A DNA stretch of 22,719 nucleotides from Boothiomyces macroporosus (lineage: Eukaryota > Chytridiomycota > Chytridiomycetes > Rhizophydiales > Terramycetaceae): contig JADGKB010000165.1 of the NCBI GenBank assembly GCA_027604185.1, positions 1-22,719 on the forward strand. The letters run 5' to 3'. The position numbers and the translations under genes were made by a program. Each line of letters begins with the position of its first letter. Position 1 is the stretch's first letter. The notes under the pieces were generated by a model, which made no database searches, had not been told where the DNA came from, and saw nothing but the letters and a program-made list of their open reading frames with translations. Below, in pieces: positions 9,354-19,587 of the stretch.

Positions 9354-9677
9354 TCAAGAGCAATTTATTGATTTTCTAAATTTTGAAACTTCATCCTCAC
9401 TTTTCTCTTTAATTTCCCCAATGAATCCGTGTAACCTTGCTAGCACCAAAACAGCAGTAAATATCTTTGGGAAAACCTCCTTTTTTGCTTGCGTATAGTT
9501 GACACCTGATAAAAGCTCTACGATCCACCCCATCAATTCAGGTTGCTGCAATGACCCGATTATTCTTTTTCTTTGATAGCCCACTGGCAATGTTGGGTTG
9601 ACTGACATTTGCTTCAAATGGTCAGCCAAGTCAATTCCCAAGATGAAATCAACCAATGCTTCAATCTTGGACTCCAT
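9354..9677 (-). CDS. small hypothetical protein (107 aa)
   Basis: The frame has an ATG at 9677 and a TGA at 9354-9356, with no intron needed. It is a mostly helical-looking, soluble protein with a charged C-terminal third rich in Lys and Glu. There is no signal peptide and no membrane segment; a short hydrophobic patch (FTAVLVLARLHGF, about residues 73-85) is probably amphipathic. No family is recognised. It lies divergent to the AMPK beta gene, whose ATG is 451 nt away, so the two may share a bidirectional promoter region. The frame is well isolated, and its length is above what chance readily gives in AT-rich DNA. Confidence 0.5.
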   Translation of the reverse strand: MESKIEALVDFILGIDLADHLKQMSVNPTLPVGYQRKRIIGSLQQPELMGWIVELLSGVNYTQAKKEVFPKIFTAVLVLARLHGFIGEIKEKSEDEVSKFRKSINCS

Positions 9678-10128
9678 TTTAATGAAATTTTTTCAAGAAG
9701 GTGATAATAGAAATCTTCCGATGATTACGTTTCGACAAACAATAATTTGTTGATGACGAGTCATTCTCGAGAGTGAATTTTTCAAATTGGCGATTGATTT
9801 AAAGTGCTATCAAAGTAATTACAAAAAAGATTTCTTTGTTTCTCAGGATTTCACTTTGGGAGCGTTTCCATTGTGAACGCGATAAATTAATCTACCGCTT
9901 CTCCCAACAGAATAAACATTTGAAAGCTATATCATGCTCACCGTTTTTAAACTATTCTAAATCTCGAAACTATTCGCTTGATCAGAATGGTGTAGTTTAG
10001 GGCGGCTAATGGAACACTAACACCACCGCCAAGCTTCCTGTAACAATATAACAATTACTATGGCTACTTTTGGATTATTGTAAACCAAGAATCCACTGCA
10101 CAAAATCTTTTTGAAAAAACGCCATAAA
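9678..10128. other. intergenic region between divergent genes
   Basis: About 450 nt between the ATGs of the 107-aa orphan and AMPK beta, presumably holding both promoters. An imperfect palindrome TCATTCTCGAGAGTGA lies near 9761-9776. No gene or RNA is seen. Confidence 0.4.
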
Positions 10129-11080
10129 ATGGGAAATGCAGAATCCCAACTTACACCACCTTCATCCACAAGATCAATCCCAGTACCAATACCAAGTAGA
10201 GAAAACAAGACTATAATTTCAGAATCGCCTGTAGCTGGTTCCCCTCTTCAAATAGCGGGGTCTATAGACTCATATACTGAAAAGAAGGTTGATATTCCCC
10301 CATCTCCCCCTAGGATAACTAGGAAAGACAACTTTATTCAACCAGCGGGTGAAAAGCCGTACAAGAACAGCTCGAAAATTATTCATCAGTTTGGTTCACT
10401 TGGACTTGCTCCTCTACAGCCAATAGGAACAGTTAAAAAGAATATACCTGTGATGATCGTATGGTCCCATGCTGGTACTTTATGCTAATATCAGGTCAAG
10501 TGGTTCATTTGACAGGTTCATTCAATAACTGGAAAAGGAAAATCAGACTAACCAAATCAACAGAAGATTTCACTACTATAGTGGATATGCCACCTGGAAA
10601 ACATTCGCTCAAGTTCATTGTTGATGATGAATGGAAATGCTCTGAAGATTTGCCAGTTGAAGAGGACCAAGATGGAAATCTAGTCAACTATATTAGCGTA
10701 AATGACGAAGAAGGACGATCTGTTGAAGATGGATTGCAAGATATCTCTGATGACTTTGGAATGGAAAAAGGTAATCATAAATAACGCAGAAATTCCTGAT
10801 AGCCCAGTTGAATCCTACCTGTGCAATTTGCCATTAATGAGGAATGATAAGCAACCGCCTTCTTTGCCAGCCCAATTGCAAAAAGTATTGCTGAATTCAA
10901 AATCAATTACTCAAGATGATCCGTATATTTTACCTGTACCTAACCATGTATCTTTAAATCATTTATACGCGTGTTCTATCAGAGATGGAGTAATGGCAAT
11001 ATCTAGTACTAGCAGGTACAGAAAAAAGGTAACTGTATACTAACAAGTTTATCACTACCGTCTTGTACAAGCCAGTGTAA
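10129..11080 (+). CDS. PRKAB: SNF1/AMP-activated protein kinase beta subunit (297 aa, four exons)
   Basis: Exons: 10129-10474, 10495-10770, 10790-11028 and 11048-11080 (894 nt). The introns are 20, 19 and 19 nt. The beta subunit scaffolds the heterotrimeric kinase and binds glycogen through a CBM48. Start: the ATG at 10129 gives MGNAESQ, an N-myristoylation-type terminus as in animal beta subunits; an in-frame ATG at 10111 would bury it. Residues about 105-190 form the CBM48, with the conserved LTGSFNNW, the Lys of LKFIVDDEW and its Trp, the residues that contact glycogen in rat beta1. Residues about 205-297 form the ASC/alpha-gamma-binding domain (PNHVSLNHLY, then RYRKK). The final 33-nt exon supplies the conserved TTVLYKPV end, which confirms the last splice. 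The Pro/Ser-rich residues 10-95 look disordered. Yeast counterparts are SIP1/SIP2/GAL83. Confidence 0.96.
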
Positions 11081-11084
11081 TAAA
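11079..11084 (+). terminator. polyadenylation signal overlapping the AMPK beta stop codon
   Basis: AATAAA uses the last two bases of the TAA stop (11078-11080). A second AATAAA follows near 11113. The mRNA 3' UTR is probably very short. Confidence 0.5.
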
Positions 11085-11205
11085 ACCGTTTTCTCTAATC
11101 TTTCTCTAGATGAATAAAGTATGGTAGCCATTATCTAGTAGATAACTATACCGTTAGATTCAATTTCTACGGTTCGATTATCGCTTTGTAACAAAGATTT
11201 ACTGA

Positions 11206-12281
11206 ATGGTACTTTGTCCTACCAGTCAGTGAAACGCGTGGGGCTTATTGCACAAAAAGTTGAACACAAAACTACTTTAATGTACAGGGAGAGACTGCCT
11301 CTCTTTGAAATCGATGAAATCACTCCAGAATACATGAATGATATGCAAGGCACACCTATTGAAAACGACAAGCAAGTTCAGCTTTCAGTTTTCAACCACA
11401 GAGAAAACAAAAGAACTGAAATCAATGTCAGCATCCCTAAAAAGATCAATCTTGATTTCTTTAAACAGCACATGTATTCTGTCGTTGAAGCCAAAGTTGA
11501 CTGTAAGGACAATGTTGCTTGGACTGGGAATGGTAGAGTTGGTGTTTATGGTTCAGTCAATGCTGCGGGTGAAGCTAGCTTTACTGCTGATCAAGTGTAC
11601 TCATTTCTCTCAATTCGGTATTATGGCAATCGAGATGACCTTTCCGAATACGACTCGTTGATTCGTGAAAAGGAATACCAACAGTTGATTGAATCAGTTC
11701 TGGCAAATGGTGTTCCACTCTCAAAAGGAGGGGTACCGCTTACAGTCTTCAAAGCATCGAATATTAATGGGGAGTTTAAAGGGGTTGTTAGCCCAGAATT
11801 ATATGGGCTTCGTAGGATTCCTAAAGGAGAAACGTTTGAAGTGTCGTACACTCCATTCTTTAATGGCAGTTTATCAATTACTAATGGCGGCTTTGATGGT
11901 GCTGTATCCATCAACTTGAAAGAGTTGGAATTTAAAAGTATTGGTGATGTCATTGTTAAAAGACTTCCAAAAGAATTAAATGTTTGGTTTCGTGCTGACC
12001 AGGTCTCTTACAATGGTAAATTCAATTATACTCATATCACTCTTTCAGGGAATACTGTTGGCCAGTCTCATTTTGCAGGAATGGGAGGATTGTTGAACCT
12101 TAGACGCGATAACAGTTGGATCCATTTTGACAGACACCGAAACCAATTCTTTAGATCTGATCGTTTGATTGCAATCATTCCACTATTGCTCCTTTTCTCA
12201 TTTTTTGTGTTCTTCATGGTCAAAAACAAAAAGAAATATCTTAAATATTTCAAGTATCGTTCAGTTGAAAATAAAAACTAA
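11206..12281 (+). CDS. hypothetical single-pass membrane protein, tandem paralogue 1
   Basis: The open frame ends at TAA 12279-12281; it is open upstream from 11142 but has no in-frame ATG before 11280. Two starts are possible: the ATG at 11280 (no intron), or the ATG at 11206 with a 17-nt GT-AG excision (11209-11225) that yields MSVKRVGL and matches the N-terminal length of the paralogue better. The body is about 310 residues of beta-type sequence with repeated elements (AWTGNGRVG, FKASNINGEFKG, GGFDGAVSINLK, SGNTVG). There is one hydrophobic segment near the C-terminus (IAIIPLLLLFSFFVFFMV, about 12163-12222), followed by a short Lys-rich tail. By the positive-inside rule the tail is cytosolic and the body luminal or extracellular, yet there is no clear signal peptide; tail-anchoring with the body in the cytosol is the alternative. 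Function unknown. It lies 126-200 nt downstream of AMPK beta and head-to-tail with paralogue 2. Confidence 0.75.
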
Positions 12282-12513
12282 AATAACATTGCGTTGATAC
12301 TTGTTTAGGACCATCTTCAATCAAGGGCTAGATTGCAAACTATGTCGTGTCTTTGTAGTGTGTCATTTGGGTTTTTGTGACCAAGAAAAACTTGATTTCT
12401 TTATTGCACATTCAGTAGGACAGTTAAACCACTCGGAACACCTGGAAAATAATCCTTGATCTATTATCCCTTTCAATCGAGTGTTCTTTCAAACCATTCC
12501 AATAGATCATGAA

Positions 12514-13623
12514 ATGAGTCACGTCACACAAACTAGCCAAGCCATTAGTACAAAGGTATTTCAATGGCAGAAAATGTTTTCTCTCAAAATGTTCCAATTA
12601 CGCTCCACACTTTTTGGCCTGAATAGAGACGCTGAAAACTTTATGGATGAACTGCCTGGTACTCCAATCCCAAACGATAAAGTCGTAACACTTGCAAGCA
12701 CACCAGAATATCCGGGATCCAAGAATACTTCTTTCCAAGTAGCCATTCCTCATCAAGTTGACCTTGATTTCTTTAAAAATCAACTGTATGGTGTAGTCGA
12801 AGCAAAGTTCTCCAGTAAAGATAATATTGCGTGGACTGGAAACGGAAAAGTTGGTATTTCGGATTATCCCATTGCCGCTGGATCGTTAAAGTTCACTGCT
12901 GAACAAGTCTACACTGGCATTTGGTTTTCTTTCTATGGAACTAGAGAATCAGCCCCAAATTTTGATGAATACATCGAGAACAAAGACTATGACTCTTTGA
13001 TTAAAGCAATAATGAATTTCAAAAGCCCTGACAATCGATATTTTGGTCCAAATTATGCAGATGTTGAAGTTTATAAGGCATCAAATGTAAATGGTGAATT
13101 TAACGGAATTGTTAGTTCACAGGATCATAGGATGCGCTATGGTCGTTATCAAAATGGCCAGAACTACTACTTTAACTACTCGCCATTCTTGAATGGAAGC
13201 TTTTCTGTAACTGATGGTGGTTTTGATGGCTCGCTTAGATTAAATCTTAAAGACATTCAATTCCACAACATTAGCGAGGTCACTGCAAGCAAGATGGATG
13301 GCTATTCATTTGAAAATTATATATCATTTGATTATAGCGTATTATTCAAGGCAGAAGAAGCAACATACGATGGTACTTTTAACGCTTCACAGCTCTCTTT
13401 CACTGGAAACACTGTTGGGAAAGCTGCCTTTGCAGGAATGGGCGGTTTACTAAATGTATCCATCGAATCATATCATGGCTACTATGATCACAACACCGGG
13501 TTCCCGTACGAATACCTCCTGATCATCCCTCTAGTTCTTTTTGTGGCATTCATTTCTTTCTACGTGTTCAAAAACAGAAAAAAGTATTTCAAATATCAAG
13601 CTGTACCATCAGATGAAGAATAA
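12514..13623 (+). CDS. hypothetical single-pass membrane protein, tandem paralogue 2 (369 aa)
   Basis: The frame runs from the first ATG (12514) to TAA (13621-13623) without introns. It aligns along its length with the preceding gene: LPGTPIPND, LDFFKNQLYGVVEAK, NIAWTGNGKVG, FTAEQVY, YKASNVNGEFNGIVS, GGFDGSLRLNLKDIQF and TGNTVGKAAFAGMGGLLN. The membrane segment is at about 13512-13569 and is followed by KNRKKYFKYQ and an acidic end. The two copies differ by indels, including about six extra residues at the N-terminus and an insertion near 13300-13350. The divergence is substantial, so the duplication is not recent. Both copies lack the internal micro-introns that most neighbours have. No known family is recognised; the beta-rich repeat pattern suggests a solenoid or beta-helix, which is inference. 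Confidence 0.85.
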   Translation: MSHVTQTSQAISTKVFQWQKMFSLKMFQLRSTLFGLNRDAENFMDELPGTPIPNDKVVTLASTPEYPGSKNTSFQVAIPHQVDLDFFKNQLYGVVEAKFSSKDNIAWTGNGKVGISDYPIAAGSLKFTAEQVYTGIWFSFYGTRESAPNFDEYIENKDYDSLIKAIMNFKSPDNRYFGPNYADVEVYKASNVNGEFNGIVSSQDHRMRYGRYQNGQNYYFNYSPFLNGSFSVTDGGFDGSLRLNLKDIQFHNISEVTASKMDGYSFENYISFDYSVLFKAEEATYDGTFNASQLSFTGNTVGKAAFAGMGGLLNVSIESYHGYYDHNTGFPYEYLLIIPLVLFVAFISFYVFKNRKKYFKYQAVPSDEE

Positions 13624-13624
13624 A
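13619..13624 (+). terminator. polyadenylation signal overlapping the stop codon of paralogue 2
   Basis: AATAAA spans the TAA stop. The stop codon of the opposite-strand CNB gene is only 7 nt further on, so the 3' UTR must be tiny or must overlap that gene. Confidence 0.5.
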
Positions 13625-13630
13625 AAAAAG

Positions 13631-16600
13631 TTAAATGTTATTGGGATTAAAATTATGCAGTACTTTGGTTTTCGTTGCTTTCCATTCTTCCTGCGACAAT
13701 ATTTTTTGCTGTAGTTCACGCATATCATACATTTGCACACAAGGCTCTCTCATTAATTTCAGTAAAAAGTCATTGCTGATCACTGGTATAAGGTCTGTGA
13801 ATTTGATTGCGGCAATAGTCACAATGCCAGCAGCAACTAATCCCATCTTTTGAAATGTATTCGGATCGCTTGGGTAAAGTTTCTGGAAAAACTCTACATA
13901 CAGATTCTTTTGAATGTCTTTTGGTGTCAGTATGCCTTGATGTATTTCAGGAACGTTGGGAAAGAATTCGCCTGTGCAAAGGTCTTGAGTTTCAACAACG
14001 ATTTGCACGTATTTCTCGTTTCGCATTTGATCAAATTGGGATATTTCTAGTACTCCTTGCGTTTTTAGAAACGGCAGCTTTCTAGTTACTTTGCATACAC
14101 CATCGAGGATCCAAAGTAGTTCGTTAAACTGGCTTCCTTCTTCTACTATTGTTTGACCTTTAGTGTATGAATAAATGTGAAAGAAATTACGCGCAATTAG
14201 TGTTTTCAAGAATGGCTGATGGTCCTGGAAGGTGTACATACCCAGTGTGTCCGTAATCTGAGATTTCGCCTCTTGGTCTTCTTTCTTTGTTATAAAATCA
14301 ACATAATCGTCTACATTAAAACCTAGTTACATTTGGATACATATAATAGTTTGCTATCTGCAGTAGTCGCAGCAGTAAACATCCTAATTCCGCCATTTAT
14401 GCCCAAACATTGCTCTCCAAATATAGAGCCAGAGTTCAAGACATCAATCCGAAACTTGTAACCATCGTTAATCCGGACTAATTCTACTTGTCCAGATAAC
14501 ACAAAATAAATACAAGTAGGTGTGTGACCTTCGGATAATAGAATTGTATCCTTGTCATAATGTTCAAGGGTAATGGCTTGGCATAGGAAAAACCGTACTG
14601 CAAGAGGAAATTTGGAGAACCCTGGCATTCTAATTCGCAACAGCATTTCCAATTTCTCAACTGCCTCATTGCTCCTTTTGAATTTAGGTTCTCGAAGCAA
14701 AGACTGTACTTGTTCGACAAAATTTGGATCAGGAACAACAACATTTGATTTCAGCACATACGATAATGAGCCGTTATCTCGTATGGGTATTGAAGATATC
14801 TTGGTATGGTTTCGTTTTGATATTGCTTTATACACATTTCGAACACATTTGACTAATTTGATGCAGTGGTAGATGCGGAGCCAATTTAAAAACGTGGATT
14901 CTTGTAGGGTTGCATCTTTTGTAACTTTGATTGTTATTTCAGGCAGTTTTGGCTTCTTGAACCTTGACAGCAGTTTCGAATGTTTGGTTAGTACGTGATG
15001 GATTTCGTCCTTGATGGAAGCTCTCAAACTCTTTCTCTTATTCTTTGCTTCTGGTGGGGTTTCAATTTTCGAATTGGTTGTGACGGAACTCCTTTGGCCT
15101 AAACTGTCTTTTGACGCAACTTGATCAATATAAACTTACCTTCAAAAGCAAGAGACTCTGAGTTTATGATACCTGAATTCCTTTTAGTTGTAGAATCTCT
15201 TGTATTTGGCACTACATTAATTCAGACTAACCTTCGAGTTTGGTACCAATAGGTCTTGCAAGAGAAAAGGCCGAGTCAATGCTAGTTTCAGTAGAAAGTC
15301 CAAATACTTTTAATTGTTTATGTTCCTGTGGTCGTTCATTTCCAAGTTGATTTTTGGGTTCTGTGGGAGCCAAGGACAATTTAGCGTCTTTTCCCGTTGA
15401 ACTCTCTTTATTTGAGCTTGATCTCGGTCTAGTAGTGACTTTATTGCTCATAAACGTACTTCGCGGTGTTGGCTCTCCACTCTCAATTTCATCCATCTTT
15501 GAATTGGATTGGATTTCTGGAATCTTTTCCGTTGAAAATATAGACAGTTTTCTAGGTTTCAATAAACTTGAGCTGGAATATTCTGCTGTTCCTTTAACCC
15601 TGTTTTCCAAGTTTTTTCTTTTATTTTTATCTGATATACCAGCAGCTGAGCTCGATTCTATTATCGGATTCGTAGAGAGTTGTGACTTTTCATTCAACTT
15701 GTTTTGTATTTTAATCAAATCATCCAGCGTTAAATTGTCTGGAGTCGAAGTTTGTATTTCTGCTTCAACATTGTCTATGGTATGCCTTCTTCTATGTCGG
15801 TACACTAACGGTTTGGGAGGGGTTTGAAAAGATACATCATCATCCTCAGTCAGATCTTGTAAAATAACGCCAAGGTACCCAGCTCCACTATCACTAGTTC
15901 GAGAATCTATTGAACTATCTATACTAGAAGAACTATCCTTTCCAAATTCTCTTGTACTTCTTTTAACCCTTCTTGTTTCGCTAGCTCTAATATTGATGGA
16001 TGATTCGCTGCTGTTTTCTGAATGAGATCTCGTTCTCTCTCTCATATTATTTATACTTGTTCCTCTTCTGCTTTGTATTGAATAAATACTTGATTTACTT
16101 TGAGAATCTGAGCTTTCGGAGGAAGAGGTTCTCCTTAATCCTTTCTTTAGAGTATTAATTTTCTGATTTTCAAAATCATCAGTAGTTTCAGCCGTTTCTT
16201 CAATTGATAAATCACTTATATTGGATCTCAAAGACGGTTTTCTGATTCGTTTTCCTTTCAAAATATCATTTGAGCTTTCTGCTCCAAGCTTTCTTTCTTT
16301 ACCAATATCATACAGGTTTTGGGCTAAAACAGAAAGTGGAAGAGAGTTTTCTGGTTTGATTTCTTGTTTTTCTAGAGACTTCTTTCTGATTCGCGTTATA
16401 TCAAGAGAGGTTTCTGTAACCATTTGATTATCGTCTTGAGAGCTTCTAGAATCACTTTTTGTTAACGAGGGTAATTCTAGAATATTTGGTTGAGAGGTTT
16501 TGGACTGGGCCATTTTCTGCCCACTTTTCTTGGCACTTTTCTCTTCCCTTTCTTTTCTCATTATTTGGTCGCTGGCAAGTGTCAAGTCTAGATTGGTGCT

Positions 16601-16774
16601 ATTCGACTTCCTTGGTTTGGTACTCGTCACGCTTTCTCTTTTGGTTTGCGTTTGTTCCACCTCTTGGGTAACAATGTCTGGTAATTGAACAGAAATGCCA
16701 ACCACATTAAATTTCCCATCTTGTTTGGCCAACGCTTTAATCGGAATTGTGGGAATTTTTTGATCTTGGCCCAT
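13631..16774 (-). CDS. cyclic-nucleotide-binding-domain protein with long Ser-rich N-terminus (1027 aa, four exons)
   Basis: Exons on the minus strand: 16774-15232, 15211-15140, 15119-14331 and 14310-13631 (3084 nt). The introns at 15212-15231, 15120-15139 and 14311-14330 are each 20 nt. The first ATG (16774) gives MGQDQ. Residues 1 to about 560 are low-complexity, Ser/Lys/Glu/Arg-rich and probably disordered, with many possible phosphorylation sites. Residues about 680-800 form a CNB beta-barrel (LEHYDKDTILLSEG, YFVLSGQVEL, then FGEQ followed 8-10 residues later by FTAAT), matching the phosphate-binding cassette pattern FGE...R-A/T-A; the canonical Arg is displaced, so nucleotide binding is uncertain. 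Residues about 830-880 (KGQTIVEEGSQFNELLWILDG) look like a second, partial CNB. The family resembles the CNBD2-type proteins of flagellated cells. The gene is convergent with the paralogue pair and divergent from GlyRS. Confidence 0.85.
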
Positions 16775-17372
16775 TAGGAGTGAAGAATGACGACTACCAC
16801 ATCGGATGATTTTCCATTGTACACACTTGGTTATTTCCAGAGTACACAATTACTCTTGAGTGTACATCAATTCAATTGTTGTTGGAGCAGAATATTGGAA
16901 AGTAATGCCAGACTCTATCTATCCCAAATCCAATCATTTTTAGCAGTATTTCATATTTTGAATATTGTCTATTGTTGCATAAACCTGGCTAGACAAACTT
17001 GCAAAAGAGATTATCTGAACCAAGGATATTGCAATCTGGGAACACACTACTACATCTAGTTTCACGTACCCTATACTGCGAAAACAACCTATTGATTGCC
17101 ACCTACCATCTAAGCAGATGCTTTATCAACCCACATCCTTTATGGGAGATGTCTATCCTCCTGCAAGGTATCCTTCATCTAAAGAGTAGAGTGCATAATC
17201 TCCACCCAAGAAGATTTGAGATCCAAAGCACCAGCAGACTGGATGTACCAACATTGGTTTGAAATTATTTTTCTTTTAAAAAGCGGATTCAGATTTTCAA
17301 TTTTTTCACACTAAAGTTTACTCAAACTCAATTATAGTTGGCAAACTCAATTAAAGTTAAATTCCCTTTTCC
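16775..17372. other. divergent promoter region between CNB gene and GlyRS
   Basis: About 600 nt. It contains a 90-codon plus-strand frame (ATG at 16787) and an 87-codon frame opening with TTG (16999). Both are Cys- and Tyr-rich without recognisable domains and I judge them chance frames. The GlyRS-proximal end holds a tandem repeat, listed separately. Confidence 0.4.
17323..17359 (+). repeat. tandem 17-mer repeat just upstream of GlyRS
   Basis: CAAACTCAATTATAGTT at 17323-17339 is repeated as CAAACTCAATTAAAGTT at 17342-17358, with one mismatch and a 19-nt period, ending 14 nt before the ATG at 17373. A shorter related piece (ctaaagttta) precedes it. It may be a duplicated transcription-start or regulatory motif. 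Confidence 0.6.
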
Positions 17373-19587
17373 ATGCCTCTAATATCAAATGTAATAACAA
17401 GAGGTGGGCTTCATCTCCACTTTGTGCGACGGATGACTCTACCCAATCATCTTGGAGCTAAATTAAAAAAATTTCTCTCAAATCTGGCAATGCCAACAAC
17501 AGACGAAATTGAAGCCAAAATCATTCAGCAAGCTGACATAGTGAAAAAAGCCAAACAAGCCAAAATGTCCAAGGAAGAATTGGAACCGTTGATTCAGACC
17601 TTGCTCTCGTTGAAGGCACAGCTAAAAGATGAACAGGCAAAAGTAAAGCCGTTCGACAGAGCTGCATTGGAAGCATTGCTTACAAAGAGATTCTTTTACG
17701 CTCCTTCTTTCCAAATTTACGGTGGTATCGCTGGGCTGTATGACTATGGACCTCCTGGATGTGCCGTACAAACAAATATCTTGAATTTGTGGAGACAGCA
17801 CTTTGTCCTTGAAGAAGATATGCTTGAAGTTGAATGCACCAATTTGACTCCTGAAGCTGTATTCCAAGCCTCTGGCCATGTGGAAAAATTCGCTGATTAC
17901 AAAGTCACTGATTCTGTTACTGGTGATATTTACAGAGCTGATCACTTGGTAAAGGAAGTATTAGGAAAGCGTTTGGAAGAAGATAGAAATTTGAAACTAG
18001 GATTGCAAAGCGATGCAAAAAAACCAAAGGGACAAAAGCCTGCTGAACCATTGACTGAAGAAACTAAAGCGCACTATGAAATGGTTCTTGAAACTGTATT
18101 ATATTTCTAATTTAGTTGGATAATTATCAAGGCGAATCATTGGTTAAACTGTTCAAGGATTTGGATATTCGTGCTCCTACTGGAAACCCAGTTACCGAAC
18201 CTGTCTTGTTCAATTTGATGTTTGACACTCAAATTGGTCCTACCGGGCAATTCCAGGGATATTTGCGACCAGAAACTGCTCAAGGTCACTTTTTGAACTT
18301 TAAAAAATTGTTGGAATCCAACAATGAACAAATGCCATTTGCATCTGCGTCTATTGGTAAATCTTTCCGTAATGAAATTTCTCCTAGACAAGGATTGCTT
18401 CGTGTTAGAGAATTTACTATGGCTGAAATTGAACACTATGTCCACCCTGATCGCAAGAACCATGATAGATTCGATGAAGTTGAAAATTTGGAGTTGCCAT
18501 TGTATTCTGCTGCTGCTCAACTTGCTGCTGAAGGGCCAAAAATGACAAAGATTGGAGAAGCTGTCAAAAACCGAACTGTAAACAATGAAACACTTGGATA
18601 CTTTATGGCTAGAATTTACTTGTTTTTGATTAGAATTGGTATTGATGCTGATAGAATTAGATTCCGTCAACATATGGCTAATGAATTAGCTCATTACTCT
18701 TCTGACTGTTGGGATGCTGATATCAAAAGCAGTTACGGATGGATTGAATGTGTTGGATGTGCAGATCGTTCTGCTTATGACTTGTCTGCACACACCAAAA
18801 AGACTGGAGAAAAATTGATTGCCAGAGATACTCTTCCAGAACCAATTGTTACGACAAAGTTGGCTTTAGAAATTCAAAAGTCCAAGTTTGGACCTGTTTT
18901 CAAAAAGGATGCCAAGACTGTTCAAGAAGCTTTATTGTCAATGGAGGAAGCTGAAATTAAAGAATTTGAACTAAAATTAAAGGATGGAAAGGCATCGATT
19001 ACTGCTGCTGATGGAAAGTCATATGAAATCACTAGTGAAATGGTTACCATTGGAATGAAGACTGAAACTATTAATGGTAAAAATATTTTAATGTAGTTTT
19101 GGAATATGTTCCTAATGTTATTGAACCATCGTTTGGTATTGGTCGTATTGTGTACTCTTTGCTTGAACATTCCTACTATGTTCGTGAAGAAGATGAACAA
19201 CGTGGTGTATTAAAATTCAAGCCTGCTATTGCACCAACAAAAGCGCTTGTTATTCCTATTTCAAACAATGCCGACTTTGCTCCACATATTAAATCGCTTG
19301 TTCAAAAGCTGCGGCAAGCAAATGTTTCCAACAAAGTCGACAACTCATCTTCAGCCATTGGACGTCGTTATGCTCGTAACGATGAAATTGGTACACCATT
19401 TGCCATCACAATCGATTTCCAAACTCTTAAAGATGACACTGTAACTCTTCGTGAAAGAGACACTACCAAGCAATTTAGAGCAACCAAAGACCAAGTTGTT
19501 GAAGCAATTAAAGATTTGGTTGATGAAAAAGTCGAATGGGATGCTTTGATTAAAAAGTATGGTGAGTTTGTTGGACAGGATGCCTAA
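17373..19587 (+). CDS. GRS1: glycyl-tRNA synthetase, eukaryotic type, with WHEP domain (724 aa, three exons)
   Basis: Exons: 17373-18095, 18116-19076 and 19097-19587 (2175 nt). The introns at 18096-18115 and 19077-19096 are both 20 nt. It charges tRNA-Gly with glycine as a class II homodimer. Residues about 43-88 form a WHEP helical hairpin (IIQQADIVKKAKQAK ... LSLKAQLKDEQAK). The catalytic core starts near residue 90 (ALLTKRFFYAPSFQIYGGIAGLYDYGP). Motif 2 is SFRNEISPRQGLLRVREFTM; motif 3 is EPSFGIGRI. The C-terminal anticodon-binding domain contains IGRRYARNDEIGTPFAITID. Splicing restores LETLDNYQG and INVLEYVPNVIEPSFG, both as in other GlyRSs. The first ATG gives a basic, Ser-free, amphipathic leader (RGGLHLHFVRRMTLPNHLGAKLKKFL) only if read in two halves; ATG 40 (17490) would give a cytosolic form. 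Dual cytosolic and mitochondrial targeting from one gene is known for GlyRS and fits here. Confidence 0.97.

Noticed and set aside
11171..11180. ggttcgatta resembling a tRNA B box
   Set aside because: No A box, acceptor stem or cloverleaf could be folded around it. No tRNA gene was found anywhere in the window.
16787..17262. Two plus-strand ORFs in the CNB-GlyRS intergenic region
   Set aside because: One overlaps the promoter of the CNB gene and the other lacks an ATG; both have atypical Cys/Tyr-rich composition and no domain.
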